DNA from: an uncultured Pseudomonadota bacterium
Lineage (GTDB): Bacteria > Pseudomonadota > Gammaproteobacteria > Methylococcales > Methylomonadaceae
DNA length: 6,090 bases
Assembly (NCBI GenBank): GCA_903904275.1
Contig: CAIVBX010000126.1
Coordinates: 1 to 6,090 of the forward strand
Reading direction: 5' to 3'
The notes under the pieces are model-generated. The model worked only from the letters and a program-made list of their open reading frames with translations. It had not been told where the DNA came from and ran no database searches. Position numbers and translations under genes: made by a program. Below, piece by piece: positions 1 through 6,090 of this stretch. How positions within the stretch are numbered: position 1 is the first letter of the stretch; every line of letters starts with the position of its first letter.

Positions 1-1452
1 ATAAATGATAAACCGACAGAAGTTTTCTTTTTTCCAACTTCTCGTGCTTGGGAATTGTTGACTGGCAGTTTAATTGCCTATTTGAGTATTCATTCGATTG
101 GAAAAAATCAGGCTGAGAAATTCGCTAATTTGTTATCTTGGATTGGCGTGATTTTGATTTTGGTTGCTTGGATTTTTTTAGACAGCAAAAAAATAAATTT
201 CCCTTCATTGTGGGCATTATTGCCAACGTTTGGCGCAGCAAGTTTGATTTTTGCAGGTGAAAAAGCGTGGTTTAACCGAAAGATTTTAGCCAGCAAAATT
301 GCTATTTTTATTGGTGTGATTAGTTATCCGTTATATTTGTGGCATTGGGTTTTGTTGAGTTTCTTACGAATTACGGAAATTGAAAAACTGAATTCCACAT
401 TAAAAATATCGGTTCTGGTTATCAGCATTATTTTGGCGTGGTTGACGTATTTCGTCGTTGAAAAAAATCTCCGTTTTCAAAAATCAAAGTTTGTAAGTTT
501 TGGATTGTTAGTGTGTTTGCTGCTGATTGGTTTGGCAGGATATTTTGTAATGACAAAACAAGGTTATCCTGAAAGACATCAAGAAGAAAATTGGATGCAA
601 AGTATTATGGACAATGGTGCTTTTGGAAAAAGAGGATTGGAATTTGAAAAAGATTGTATGACTAAATTTGAGTGGGGAATTGCCAAAAAATTTTCCGCGC
701 AGCGATCTTCTTGCTTGATTGAAAATGTTCATGCCAAAGCAACAGCTTTACTTGTTGGTGATAGTCACGCAAATCATCTTTATTATGGCATGATTCTCAA
801 TAGGACTTTAACAGGGGGAAATTTGTTAAATCGTAGTGCAAGTTCTTGTTTTCCTTTTTTTGATAATCCTTCTGAATCAAATAAAGCCTGTCCTAAATCT
901 ATTGATAGCTTTTTAGAAATGGGGATTAACACGCCTTCTATAAAAACGGTTATTTTAGCAGGACGAATGGTGAGTGAAATCAACGTAAAAAGTTTTATCC
1001 CCAAAATGAAAATGGAAGATTATTTGGATTCGTCATTCAATGAAATAAACGATCCTTACCGTATTTTTAAAAATGGTATGCAAAAAACATTAAAACGATT
1101 GACTGAAAAAAATAAAAAAATTGTCTTTGTTTTAGATATTCCAGAATTGGAATTTGAGCCTATTTCCTGTCTTAATCGTCCTTGGCGATTAAATGGAAAA
1201 TCAACGAGAACGCCTTGTGCTGTGCCACGCGCTCAAGTTGATTCACGACGCGCTAAATACCTTGAAATAGTGACTTCTGTTTTAAAAAATTTCCCAAACG
1301 TAAAAGTTTTAGATCCTTTACCCGCATTTTGTGATGAAAATTATTGTTGGGCAATTAAAAATGACAAAATGTTATATCGAGATACGCATCATTTAAGCGA
1401 ATCAGGTTCGATTTATCTTGGTGAATACTTCAAAGGAGAAAATAAAAATTAA
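1..1452 (+). CDS. Acyltransferase-3 / SGNH-domain O-acetyltransferase, OafA/YrhL-like (5' partial)
   Basis: This is probably an inner-membrane enzyme that moves acetyl groups onto a surface glycan such as LPS or O-antigen. The frame is open from base 1, and its first codons read RAWELLTGSL, a conserved internal motif of acyltransferase-3 proteins, so the true start lies outside the window; a TTG at 55 is not the start. Of the 483 visible residues (numbered from base 1), about 41-184 hold five hydrophobic segments, including YPLYLWHW (109-116), and end near VEKNLR. A soluble SGNH domain follows: GDSHA at 253-257 (nucleophile Ser255) and DTHH at 461-464 (Asp461 and His464 completing the triad). 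Family members of this fused type run about 600-680 residues, so some 120-200 N-terminal residues are missing, including the catalytic His region of the membrane domain. No frameshift is seen. The family is clear; the acyl group and acceptor are not. Confidence 0.93.
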   Translation: MNDKPTEVFFFPTSRAWELLTGSLIAYLSIHSIGKNQAEKFANLLSWIGVILILVAWIFLDSKKINFPSLWALLPTFGAASLIFAGEKAWFNRKILASKIAIFIGVISYPLYLWHWVLLSFLRITEIEKLNSTLKISVLVISIILAWLTYFVVEKNLRFQKSKFVSFGLLVCLLLIGLAGYFVMTKQGYPERHQEENWMQSIMDNGAFGKRGLEFEKDCMTKFEWGIAKKFSAQRSSCLIENVHAKATALLVGDSHANHLYYGMILNRTLTGGNLLNRSASSCFPFFDNPSESNKACPKSIDSFLEMGINTPSIKTVILAGRMVSEINVKSFIPKMKMEDYLDSSFNEINDPYRIFKNGMQKTLKRLTEKNKKIVFVLDIPELEFEPISCLNRPWRLNGKSTRTPCAVPRAQVDSRRAKYLEIVTSVLKNFPNVKVLDPLPAFCDENYCWAIKNDKMLYRDTHHLSESGSIYLGEYFKGENKN

Positions 1453-1468
1453 GATTTTTTTAAATTAC

Positions 1469-1509
1469 ACAGGTAGAAATTGATCGAATTTTTAACCTGC
1501 CCTGTTTTT
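1469..1509 (+). terminator. Possible imperfect Rho-independent terminator after the O-acyltransferase gene
   Basis: Between the acyltransferase stop and the aminotransferase start lies a 5-bp outer stem, ACAGG (1469-1473) with CCTGT (1501-1505), running straight into a T run at 1505-1509. A competing pairing is CAGGT (1470-1474) with ACCTG (1495-1499), with AAATT/AATTT able to pair inside it. The stem is short, broken by mismatches and AT-rich in the middle, so it may be weak or only partly active. If it works, the aminotransferase gene needs its own promoter, and no convincing -35/-10 pair was found in the 76-base gap. Confidence 0.33.
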
Positions 1510-1528
1510 CAATTTTTCAATCGAGTTT

Positions 1529-2635
1529 ATGACAACAAATAAAAAACATTTATACAACTTTTCAGGTGGCGTTGGTGCATTACCAGAAAAAGTGATTTCT
1601 GATGCACAACAAGCGATTAAAGAAATTCCAGATTCTAATATCTCAGCTTTGGTTGTTAATCATCGTTCTCAACTTTGCCGTGACATTTTAGATGAAACAG
1701 AACAAAACATCAGAACGTTGCTTAACGTTCCCGATAATTACAGTATTTTGTTTTTACAAGGTGGAGCGAGCTTGCAATTTACCATGATTCCAATGAATTT
1801 GTGGGTAGACAAAAAGTGTCCTGTTGATTACATAGTTTCAGGTTATTGGAGTAAAAAAGCAATTGAAGAAGCCTTTAAAGATGGAGAAAACGTAAAAACG
1901 ATTTGGAACGGGAAAGCGCAAAATTTCACAAAATTGCCCACACCAAATGAATACAAAATAGACGATAATGCCGCTTATATTCACTATTGCTCAAATGAAA
2001 CTGTTGAAGGATTACAATTTACTGCACCATTAGAAACAGGCGAGGTGACATTGGTTTGTGACATGTCTTCTGATTTTTTAACCCGACCTGTTGATGTGTC
2101 TAAATTTGGGCTGATTTACGTTCACGCCCAAAAAAATATCGGCGCAGCAGGTGTCACGGTTGTGATTATCCGAAATGATTTATTGGATAACATTCCAGAT
2201 AACGTTCCAACTATTTTGGATTATCGCCCTCACGTCAAAATGAAATCCATTTATAACACACCACCGATTTTTGCCATTTATGTTGTGTTACTCATGACAC
2301 GATGGTTGCTTAATGACATGGGTGGTTTATTAAATGTGGCCGCGTTGAGTAAAAATAAAGCGGAAGCAATTTATGATGTGATTGATAATTCTAATGGCTT
2401 TTATCGTGGACATGCTCAAAAAGAAAATCGTTCATTGATTAACGTCGTGTTTAATTTATCCAGTCCAGAATTAGAAAAAGAATTTATCGAAGAAGCTAAA
2501 AATGTTGGCATTATTGGTTTAGAAGGTCATCGTTCACTCGGTGGAATTCGTGCTTCTTTTTACACCTCTATGCCGCTCGAAGGTGCGCTTTATTTGAAAA
2601 AATTTATGTTAGATTTTCAGAAGAAGAATAACTAA
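1529..2635 (+). CDS. serC: SerC-family phosphoserine aminotransferase, divergent copy
   Basis: This is a cytoplasmic class-V, PLP-dependent aminotransferase. The family converts 3-phosphohydroxypyruvate and glutamate to O-phosphoserine and 2-oxoglutarate. The 368 residues match the usual length of about 360. Visible landmarks are HRS at 45-47, GGASLQF at 78-84, GYWSKKAI near 105-112, NETVEG at 156-161, CDMSS at 177-181 (PLP-ring Asp178), AQKN at 200-203 (Schiff-base Lys202), NTPP near 243-246 and GHRSLGGIR at 333-341 (phosphate/substrate His334, Arg335, Arg341). The catalytic set is complete, so it is probably active. Several positions differ from E. coli SerC as I recall it: SGPA is GGVG, CPNET is CSNET, YAGAQKNIGPAG is YVHAQKNIGAAG, and the stretch before HR is ISALVVN rather than TSVMEVS. 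The ATG at 1529 has only weak SD-like bases (CGAG) before it. The glycan context suggests a dedicated paralogue, but the housekeeping enzyme is not excluded. Confidence 0.88.
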   Translation: MTTNKKHLYNFSGGVGALPEKVISDAQQAIKEIPDSNISALVVNHRSQLCRDILDETEQNIRTLLNVPDNYSILFLQGGASLQFTMIPMNLWVDKKCPVDYIVSGYWSKKAIEEAFKDGENVKTIWNGKAQNFTKLPTPNEYKIDDNAAYIHYCSNETVEGLQFTAPLETGEVTLVCDMSSDFLTRPVDVSKFGLIYVHAQKNIGAAGVTVVIIRNDLLDNIPDNVPTILDYRPHVKMKSIYNTPPIFAIYVVLLMTRWLLNDMGGLLNVAALSKNKAEAIYDVIDNSNGFYRGHAQKENRSLINVVFNLSSPELEKEFIEEAKNVGIIGLEGHRSLGGIRASFYTSMPLEGALYLKKFMLDFQKKNN

Positions 2636-2713
2636 ATGTTGCTGAATGCTGTTGTAGATGACATTTTGGATAACGTGAAAATGGGATTTGTAACAGCATC
2701 CTTTGGAAAATAA
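2636..2713 (+). other. Possible 25-codon ORF or gene remnant directly after the aminotransferase stop
   Basis: An ATG follows the TAA of the aminotransferase gene with no spacer and in the same frame, opening 25 codons that end at TAA 2711-2713. The peptide begins MLLNAVVDDILDNVK and ends GFVTASFGK. It is plausible in composition (hydrophobic start, acidic middle), but I do not recognise it. It has no SD of its own and could be translated only by reinitiation. It may be a tiny peptide, the tail of a lost gene, or chance. Calling it a gene is not justified from sequence alone. Confidence 0.2.
2646..2699. repeat. 8-bp perfect inverted repeat in the aminotransferase-ligase gap
   Basis: ATGCTGTT (2646-2653) and AACAGCAT (2692-2699) are exact reverse complements separated by 38 bases. 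The next inner pairs would be wobbles. As RNA this would make a long-loop hairpin ending 25 bases before the ligase start codon. No T run follows, so it is not a standard terminator. It could be an mRNA processing or stability element, a protein-binding site, or chance. Confidence 0.35.
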
Positions 2714-2724
2714 AAGAAGATAAT

Positions 2725-3594
2725 ATGAATGTGAAATATCAAATTGTTAAACAATTTTTAAAATTAGTTCCCATTAACAAATTACCTCAAAACAGATGGG
2801 GTGATAAAATCTGGAGCTTAAAACGCTTTATTCAAGTACATAAACGATTGCCAACTAAATTGCCAATTTATAATGACGTACTTTTTAATATCAAAACATC
2901 TGATGAAATCATAGATCCACTGAGAGTATTTACAACAGATAAAGAATTTGTGAAATTATTTGTAAAAGCCGTAATTGGCGAAAAATACAATGTGCCAACT
3001 TTAGCAGTATTACACAGCACGGAAGATGTTTCGGCGTATGATTTCCCAAAGAATTGCTGTATAAAACCAACTCATGCAAGTGGTGAAGTTATTTTTTTCA
3101 AAGAAGATAATATGCAAATTGATATGAGTAAAATACAAGAATGGTTTGATTTGAATTATTACCTTTTGCCCAGAGAACGAAACTATAAATTATTAAAACC
3201 CAAAATCATTGTTGAGCCATTGATATTCAATTCAGAAAATCCGTCGGATTATAAAATTTTTTGTTTCAACGGAAAACCAAAGATGGTGCAAGTAAATTTG
3301 AATCGTTATTCAAATCACAGTAGAAATTTTTATGATATTCAATGGAATGAGATGGACTTTTCTATGCTGCCTTTAAAAAAGGCAGAAAATGTGAAAAAAC
3401 CAGAAAATCTTAATGAATTACTCGAAATTTCAGAAAAATTAAGTAGTTATTTTTCTTCATTAGTTCGCATTGATTTATATACAAATGAAAAAGAAATTTT
3501 AGTTGGTGAAATTACGCATTGTTCGGAAAATGCGTTAAGTATTTTTTCACCAGTGAATGCTGAAATGGATGCGTCGAAACTTATTTTTTCATAA
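2725..3594 (+). CDS. TupA-like ATP-grasp ligase of a glycan locus
   Basis: This is a cytoplasmic ATP-grasp protein of the TupA-like family (PF14305), named after the Bacillus halodurans teichuronopeptide protein. Such enzymes are expected to activate a carboxylate with ATP and join it to an amine, attaching amino acids or amines to polymers. The 289 residues carry the family's landmarks in order: DPLRVFTTDKEFVKLFV near 64-80, IGEKYNVPTL at 84-93, a nucleotide-binding CIKPTHASG at 112-120 (Lys114), IIVEPLI at 161-167 (Glu164), DYKIFCFNGKPK at 175-186, YDIQWNEMDF at 203-212 and RIDLY...GEITH at 248-265 (Glu262, likely metal ligand), then FSP near 274-276. No signal peptide or membrane segment is seen. 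An AAGAAGA tract ends four bases before the ATG and supports this start. Family members usually have a TPGSG-like loop after GE(I/L)T; here it reads HCSENA. The substrate is unknown; the aminotransferase next door may supply the amino acid. Confidence 0.85.
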   Translation: MNVKYQIVKQFLKLVPINKLPQNRWGDKIWSLKRFIQVHKRLPTKLPIYNDVLFNIKTSDEIIDPLRVFTTDKEFVKLFVKAVIGEKYNVPTLAVLHSTEDVSAYDFPKNCCIKPTHASGEVIFFKEDNMQIDMSKIQEWFDLNYYLLPRERNYKLLKPKIIVEPLIFNSENPSDYKIFCFNGKPKMVQVNLNRYSNHSRNFYDIQWNEMDFSMLPLKKAENVKKPENLNELLEISEKLSSYFSSLVRIDLYTNEKEILVGEITHCSENALSIFSPVNAEMDASKLIFS

Positions 3595-3610
3595 TAAATT
3601 GTTATGAAAA
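3586..3610 (+). promoter_or_regulatory. Hairpin covering the ligase stop and the next start codon
   Basis: TTTTCATAA (3586-3594) and TTATGAAAA (3602-3610) are perfect 9-bp reverse complements with a 7-base loop. The left arm contains the ligase stop TAA (3592-3594) and the right arm contains the ATG (3604) of the next gene, which lacks a clear SD sequence. The geometry fits translational coupling, in which a ribosome finishing the ligase melts the stem and exposes the start. The stem is almost all A-T and so weak; chance in AT-rich DNA is possible. Confidence 0.4.
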
Positions 3611-4386
3611 TAGCTGTTTATACCTGTATTACAGGCAATTATGATAAGTTGATTAAACCTAGCAATATAGATAATCGATTAGATTATTTTTGTTTTACTG
3701 ATGATAGCAAAAACGTTGTAAGTCCTTGGATTTTCAAGCCAATCAACTTGCCAAATTTAAATAATAAAGATAAACAACGTTATATTAAAATTCATTCACA
3801 TAAATTTTTTCCTGATTACGATTTCACTATTTACATAGATGGAAAGGTTCAAATGGTCGGTGATATATATGAATTTTTTATGTCTATTTGTCATTTACCA
3901 AATTATTTGTCTTCTTTTTCTCACGCAGAAAGAACCTGTGTTTATTCCGAAGGTGCCGCGTGTTCTTATTTTGCTCAGGACTGGTTATGGAACATCGCCT
4001 ACCAAATGCGACAATTTAGTTCGAGTGGTTTTCCTATGAATAATGGGTTAATGGATACTTGTGTCTTAGTAAGAAAAAACACACCCAAAACAATAGTCTT
4101 AATGGATGCGTGGTGGAAGGCTTATTGCAATGGTGTTAAGCGAGACCAATTATCCATTTCTTTTATATCTTGGCAACTAGCTATTCCTCTAACTTATCTA
4201 GGGCAAAATGATTTTCACTATTTTCAAGTAACTAAACATTTAACAGATAGCCAATCATTTAAAAGAAAACTTCAAAAATATCTTGATCGTGTTGTTACAT
4301 TTTTTATTCCCTACCAAACTCTTTTTTCTGTTCCGTTACCCATTTCAAGAAAAAAACCTTTTCACATTCTTAAAAACAACGAATGA
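3604..4386 (+). CDS. DUF616 (TOD1/MUCI70-like) glycosyltransferase
   Basis: This is a probable cytoplasmic glycosyltransferase of the DUF616 family (PF04765), whose plant members TOD1 and MUCI70 gave it its glycosyltransferase name and whose bacterial members sit in polysaccharide loci. The 260 residues start with the typical edge strand KIAVYTCITGNYD (2-14), then DYFCFTD at 27-33, KIHSHKFFPDYDFTIYIDG at 62-80 (Asp79 probably part of a short metal/nucleotide-sugar site), HAERTCVYSEG at 107-117, PMNNGLMDTCVLVRKN at 144-159, paired Trp170-Trp171 and RDQLS at 180-184. No signal peptide or membrane helix is evident; the C-terminal 50 residues are basic and hydrophobic and may touch the membrane. 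The gene starts 9 bases after the ligase and overlaps the GT2 gene by ATGA, so it is surely co-transcribed and probably translationally coupled. Donor and acceptor sugars cannot be read from sequence. Confidence 0.82.
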   Translation: MKIAVYTCITGNYDKLIKPSNIDNRLDYFCFTDDSKNVVSPWIFKPINLPNLNNKDKQRYIKIHSHKFFPDYDFTIYIDGKVQMVGDIYEFFMSICHLPNYLSSFSHAERTCVYSEGAACSYFAQDWLWNIAYQMRQFSSSGFPMNNGLMDTCVLVRKNTPKTIVLMDAWWKAYCNGVKRDQLSISFISWQLAIPLTYLGQNDFHYFQVTKHLTDSQSFKRKLQKYLDRVVTFFIPYQTLFSVPLPISRKKPFHILKNNE

Positions 4387-5324
4387 ATTCACAATCTAAT
4401 AATCGCCCTCTGGTTTCAATCGTTATGGCAACGTATAACGGTGAACGTTTTTTAGTTGAACAACTTAATAGCCTTATTGAACAAAGTTATCAAAACATTG
4501 AAATTATTGCCGTTGATGATGGTTCTACGGATAAAACAGTTTCAATACTGAATGATTACGCAAATCGTTATGGAAATTTTTCAGTATTTATCAACGAAAC
4601 AAATTTAGGCTATCAAAAGAATTTTGAAAAAGGATTTTCATTAGCCAAAGGCGATTACATCGCACCTTGTGACCAAGACGATATATGGTTGCCTAATAAA
4701 ATTGAAACGTTAGTGAACAATATCGCGCATTACAGCATTGCCTATTGCAACTCTGCTTTTATTGATAGTTCAGGAAAATTGCTTGGTGAAAAAATGAATG
4801 ATACAAAAACATTAATGAATTTTAATAGTCCACTTATGTATATCATTGGCGCGTCGGCACCAGGTCATGCAATGTTAATAAAAAAAGAAGTTGTATTTGA
4901 TGCAATGCCTTTTCCCACATTGTTATCACATGATAACTGGTTAGGTTTTATTGCGACATTACATCATTCGCTTAAATTTGTTGATGAAACGTTAGTGTTA
5001 TATCGTCGGCATGATACTAATGTATTCGGTTCGTTGGACAAAAAAGACAGAATTAAAAATAATCCAAAAGATGAAGTTCAAATTCGGATTCAAAAAGCGC
5101 AACAACGATTAAAACTCCTTTATGAAAAATGCCCTGATTCGATTAGCGAAGAAAAATCGGTATTTTTAGCATTGTGCAAAAGTTATGAGGGCTATTCATT
5201 AAAAAATAATTTCGTTCGGATGCGTTTGTTTTTCAAATACCGTAAAGAAATTTTGGCTTATAAAAAACATAATGAATTACATCGAATGCTCTATTGCATT
5301 AAGATTTTTTTCAAAATAATTTGA
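4383..5324 (+). CDS. GT2-family (GT-A fold) glycosyltransferase
   Basis: This inverting family-2 glycosyltransferase, probably acting on the inner face of the inner membrane, adds a sugar from a nucleotide donor to a growing glycan. In the 313 residues the GT-A core is plain: VSIVMATYNGERFLVEQL (11-28), VDDGSTDKT (44-52), NLGYQKNFEKGF (74-85) and DYIAPCDQDDIW (91-102), where Asp97-Gln98-Asp99-Asp100 is the metal-binding DXD-type motif. Later landmarks are GHAMLIKK (161-168), HDNWLGF (183-189) and YRRHDTNVFG (207-216), typical of the rhamnosyl/galactosyl-like bacterial branch. The last 70 or so residues are rich in Lys, Arg and aromatics and may be peripheral membrane contacts. The start ATG overlaps the preceding TGA (ATGA) with no SD, pointing to translational coupling. 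Sugar specificity is not predictable. Confidence 0.92.
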   Translation: MNSQSNNRPLVSIVMATYNGERFLVEQLNSLIEQSYQNIEIIAVDDGSTDKTVSILNDYANRYGNFSVFINETNLGYQKNFEKGFSLAKGDYIAPCDQDDIWLPNKIETLVNNIAHYSIAYCNSAFIDSSGKLLGEKMNDTKTLMNFNSPLMYIIGASAPGHAMLIKKEVVFDAMPFPTLLSHDNWLGFIATLHHSLKFVDETLVLYRRHDTNVFGSLDKKDRIKNNPKDEVQIRIQKAQQRLKLLYEKCPDSISEEKSVFLALCKSYEGYSLKNNFVRMRLFFKYRKEILAYKKHNELHRMLYCIKIFFKII

Positions 5325-5332
5325 TTGAAAAT

Positions 5333-6090
5333 ATGAATATAAATGAACTTTCAAATGTCATTATTAGTCGAACAGACAGTATTGGCGATGTTGTTTTAAC
5401 GTTACCGCTTGCGACGCTTTTAAAACAAGCCTTTCCGCATCTCGTTATTGGTTTTATGGGCGTGAAATACACGCAAGCGGTTATTGAAGCGTGCAGTGCG
5501 GTTGATATTTTTATCGACGTTGAGGATTTCAAAACAAAAGAAATAACACTAGATGGAAAAAAACCAGACTGTATTATTCATGTTTTGCCGAGTAAAAGAA
5601 TTGCTAAACGTGCTAAACAACTACAAATCCCGCATCGTATTGGAACAATTAACCGACTTTTTCATTGGCTCACTTGTAATCATTTAGTGAGATTAAGCCG
5701 CAAAAATTCGCCGTTACATGAAGCACAATTAAATCTAAAATTACTCAAGCCTTTCGGTATAAAATTCGATTATTCGTTACCAGAAATAGCTGATTTGTTT
5801 TCGATGACAAAAATCGAGGCACTTCCTCAAAAGTTTGTTGATTTGTTGAATTTAGATAAATTTAAAGTGATTTTGCATCCGAAATCACGCGGCAATGGTC
5901 GAGAATGGGATTTGAATCATTTTATTTCGTTGATAGAAATACTTGATACGAAGAAATTTCAGATTTTTGTATCAGGAACGGAAAATGATAAAGCCGCGTT
6001 ACAACCGTTAATCGACAAAGTAGGACATCGAATAACAAATATCATTGGTGTGATGACACTTTCGGAATTTATTTCTTTTATTGCGGCTTG
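5333..6090 (+). CDS. GT9-family glycosyltransferase, heptosyltransferase-like (3' partial)
   Basis: The frame stays open to the right edge, giving 252 complete codons of a protein whose family is usually 330-360 residues, so roughly the last quarter is missing. It belongs to GT9 (GT-B fold), the family of LPS heptosyltransferases WaaC, WaaF and WaaQ/OpsX. Family signs are RTDSIGDVVLTLPL (13-26, with the Gly-Asp of the N-terminal site), the interdomain ILHPKSRGNGREWDL (180-194, equivalent to the HPG-type donor-binding motif), FVSGTENDKAAL (212-223) and GVMTLSEFISFIAA (239-252), the start of the C-terminal nucleotide-sugar site. The ATG lies 8 bases after the GT2 stop, without a strong SD; an in-frame TTG at 5321 is a less likely start that would overlap the GT2 gene. 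It may transfer ADP-heptose to LPS core, but GT9 members with other donors exist. Confidence 0.88.
   Translation, partial: MNINELSNVIISRTDSIGDVVLTLPLATLLKQAFPHLVIGFMGVKYTQAVIEACSAVDIFIDVEDFKTKEITLDGKKPDCIIHVLPSKRIAKRAKQLQIPHRIGTINRLFHWLTCNHLVRLSRKNSPLHEAQLNLKLLKPFGIKFDYSLPEIADLFSMTKIEALPQKFVDLLNLDKFKVILHPKSRGNGREWDLNHFISLIEILDTKKFQIFVSGTENDKAALQPLIDKVGHRITNIIGVMTLSEFISFIAA

Noticed and set aside
55..57. TTG as start of the first coding region
   Set aside because: The frame is open back to base 1 and encodes the conserved acyltransferase motif RAWELL across this point, so the gene continues off the left edge.
108..1004. Three minus-strand open frames of 62-74 codons (108-296, 508-732, 783-1004)
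   Set aside because: All lie inside the O-acyltransferase gene, show no recognisable domain and look like antisense shadows.
173..1120. Several runs of seven A or T in the O-acyltransferase gene as possible phase-variation tracts
   Set aside because: Runs of seven are common in DNA this AT-rich, no longer homopolymer or tetranucleotide array is present, and the frame is intact.
3368..3384. Perfect 7-bp hairpin TGCCTTT/AAAGGCA with a 3-base loop inside the ligase gene
   Set aside because: It is within conserved coding sequence, has no T run after it on either strand, and such short AT-rich hairpins are expected by chance.
3839..4039. 66-codon + strand frame inside the DUF616 gene
   Set aside because: It is an overlapping frame within a gene with clear family motifs and has no identifiable product.
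5473..5502. Near matches to Pasteurellaceae DNA-uptake signals: GCAAGCGGT (5473-5481) and CAGTGCGGT (5494-5502)
   Set aside because: Each is one base off the 9-base cores as I recall them, they represent two different signal types, and both fall in coding sequence. They are too weak to place the organism.
5311..5532. 73-codon minus-strand frame
   Set aside because: It lies antisense to the start of the GT9 gene, which has strong family motifs.

Overview
The window is AT-rich (roughly one third G+C by eye) and all its genes lie on the + strand. It looks like part of a surface-polysaccharide or lipopolysaccharide (LPS) locus of a Gram-negative bacterium. The GT9 (heptosyltransferase-like) gene and the acyltransferase-3/SGNH O-acetyltransferase favour a proteobacterium, perhaps a low-GC gammaproteobacterium such as Pasteurellales or Orbales. 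That placement is inference. No species-specific marker is present, and only imperfect matches to Pasteurellaceae uptake signals were found.

Layout. 1-1452 is the C-terminal part of an OafA/YrhL-type membrane O-acyltransferase fused to an SGNH esterase-like domain, cut by the left edge. 1453-1528 is a short gap with an imperfect hairpin that may be a terminator. 1529-2635 encodes a SerC-family (phosphoserine) aminotransferase with unusual substitutions. 2636-2724 is an 89-base gap holding an 8-bp inverted repeat and a possible 25-codon ORF. 2725-3594 encodes a TupA-type ATP-grasp ligase, 3604-4386 a DUF616 (TOD1/MUCI70-like) glycosyltransferase, 4383-5324 a GT2 glycosyltransferase, and 5333 to the right edge a GT9 glycosyltransferase. 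The last four genes are packed tightly (9-base gap, 4-base overlap, 8-base gap) and probably form one transcript.

How the genes may work together. The three glycosyltransferases would build an oligosaccharide, possibly LPS outer core or O-unit. The O-acyltransferase would add acetyl groups to a glycan at or beyond the inner membrane. The ATP-grasp enzyme would join an amino acid or amine to a carboxylate on a sugar or its side chain. The most interesting point is the aminotransferase placed next to that ligase: it may supply serine, O-phosphoserine or a related amino acid for glycan decoration rather than general serine synthesis. The sequence supports each family assignment. The joint pathway is a hypothesis.

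No tRNA, rRNA, CRISPR array, insertion sequence, integrase or phase-variation repeat array was seen, and no gene-free stretch exceeds 100 bases.
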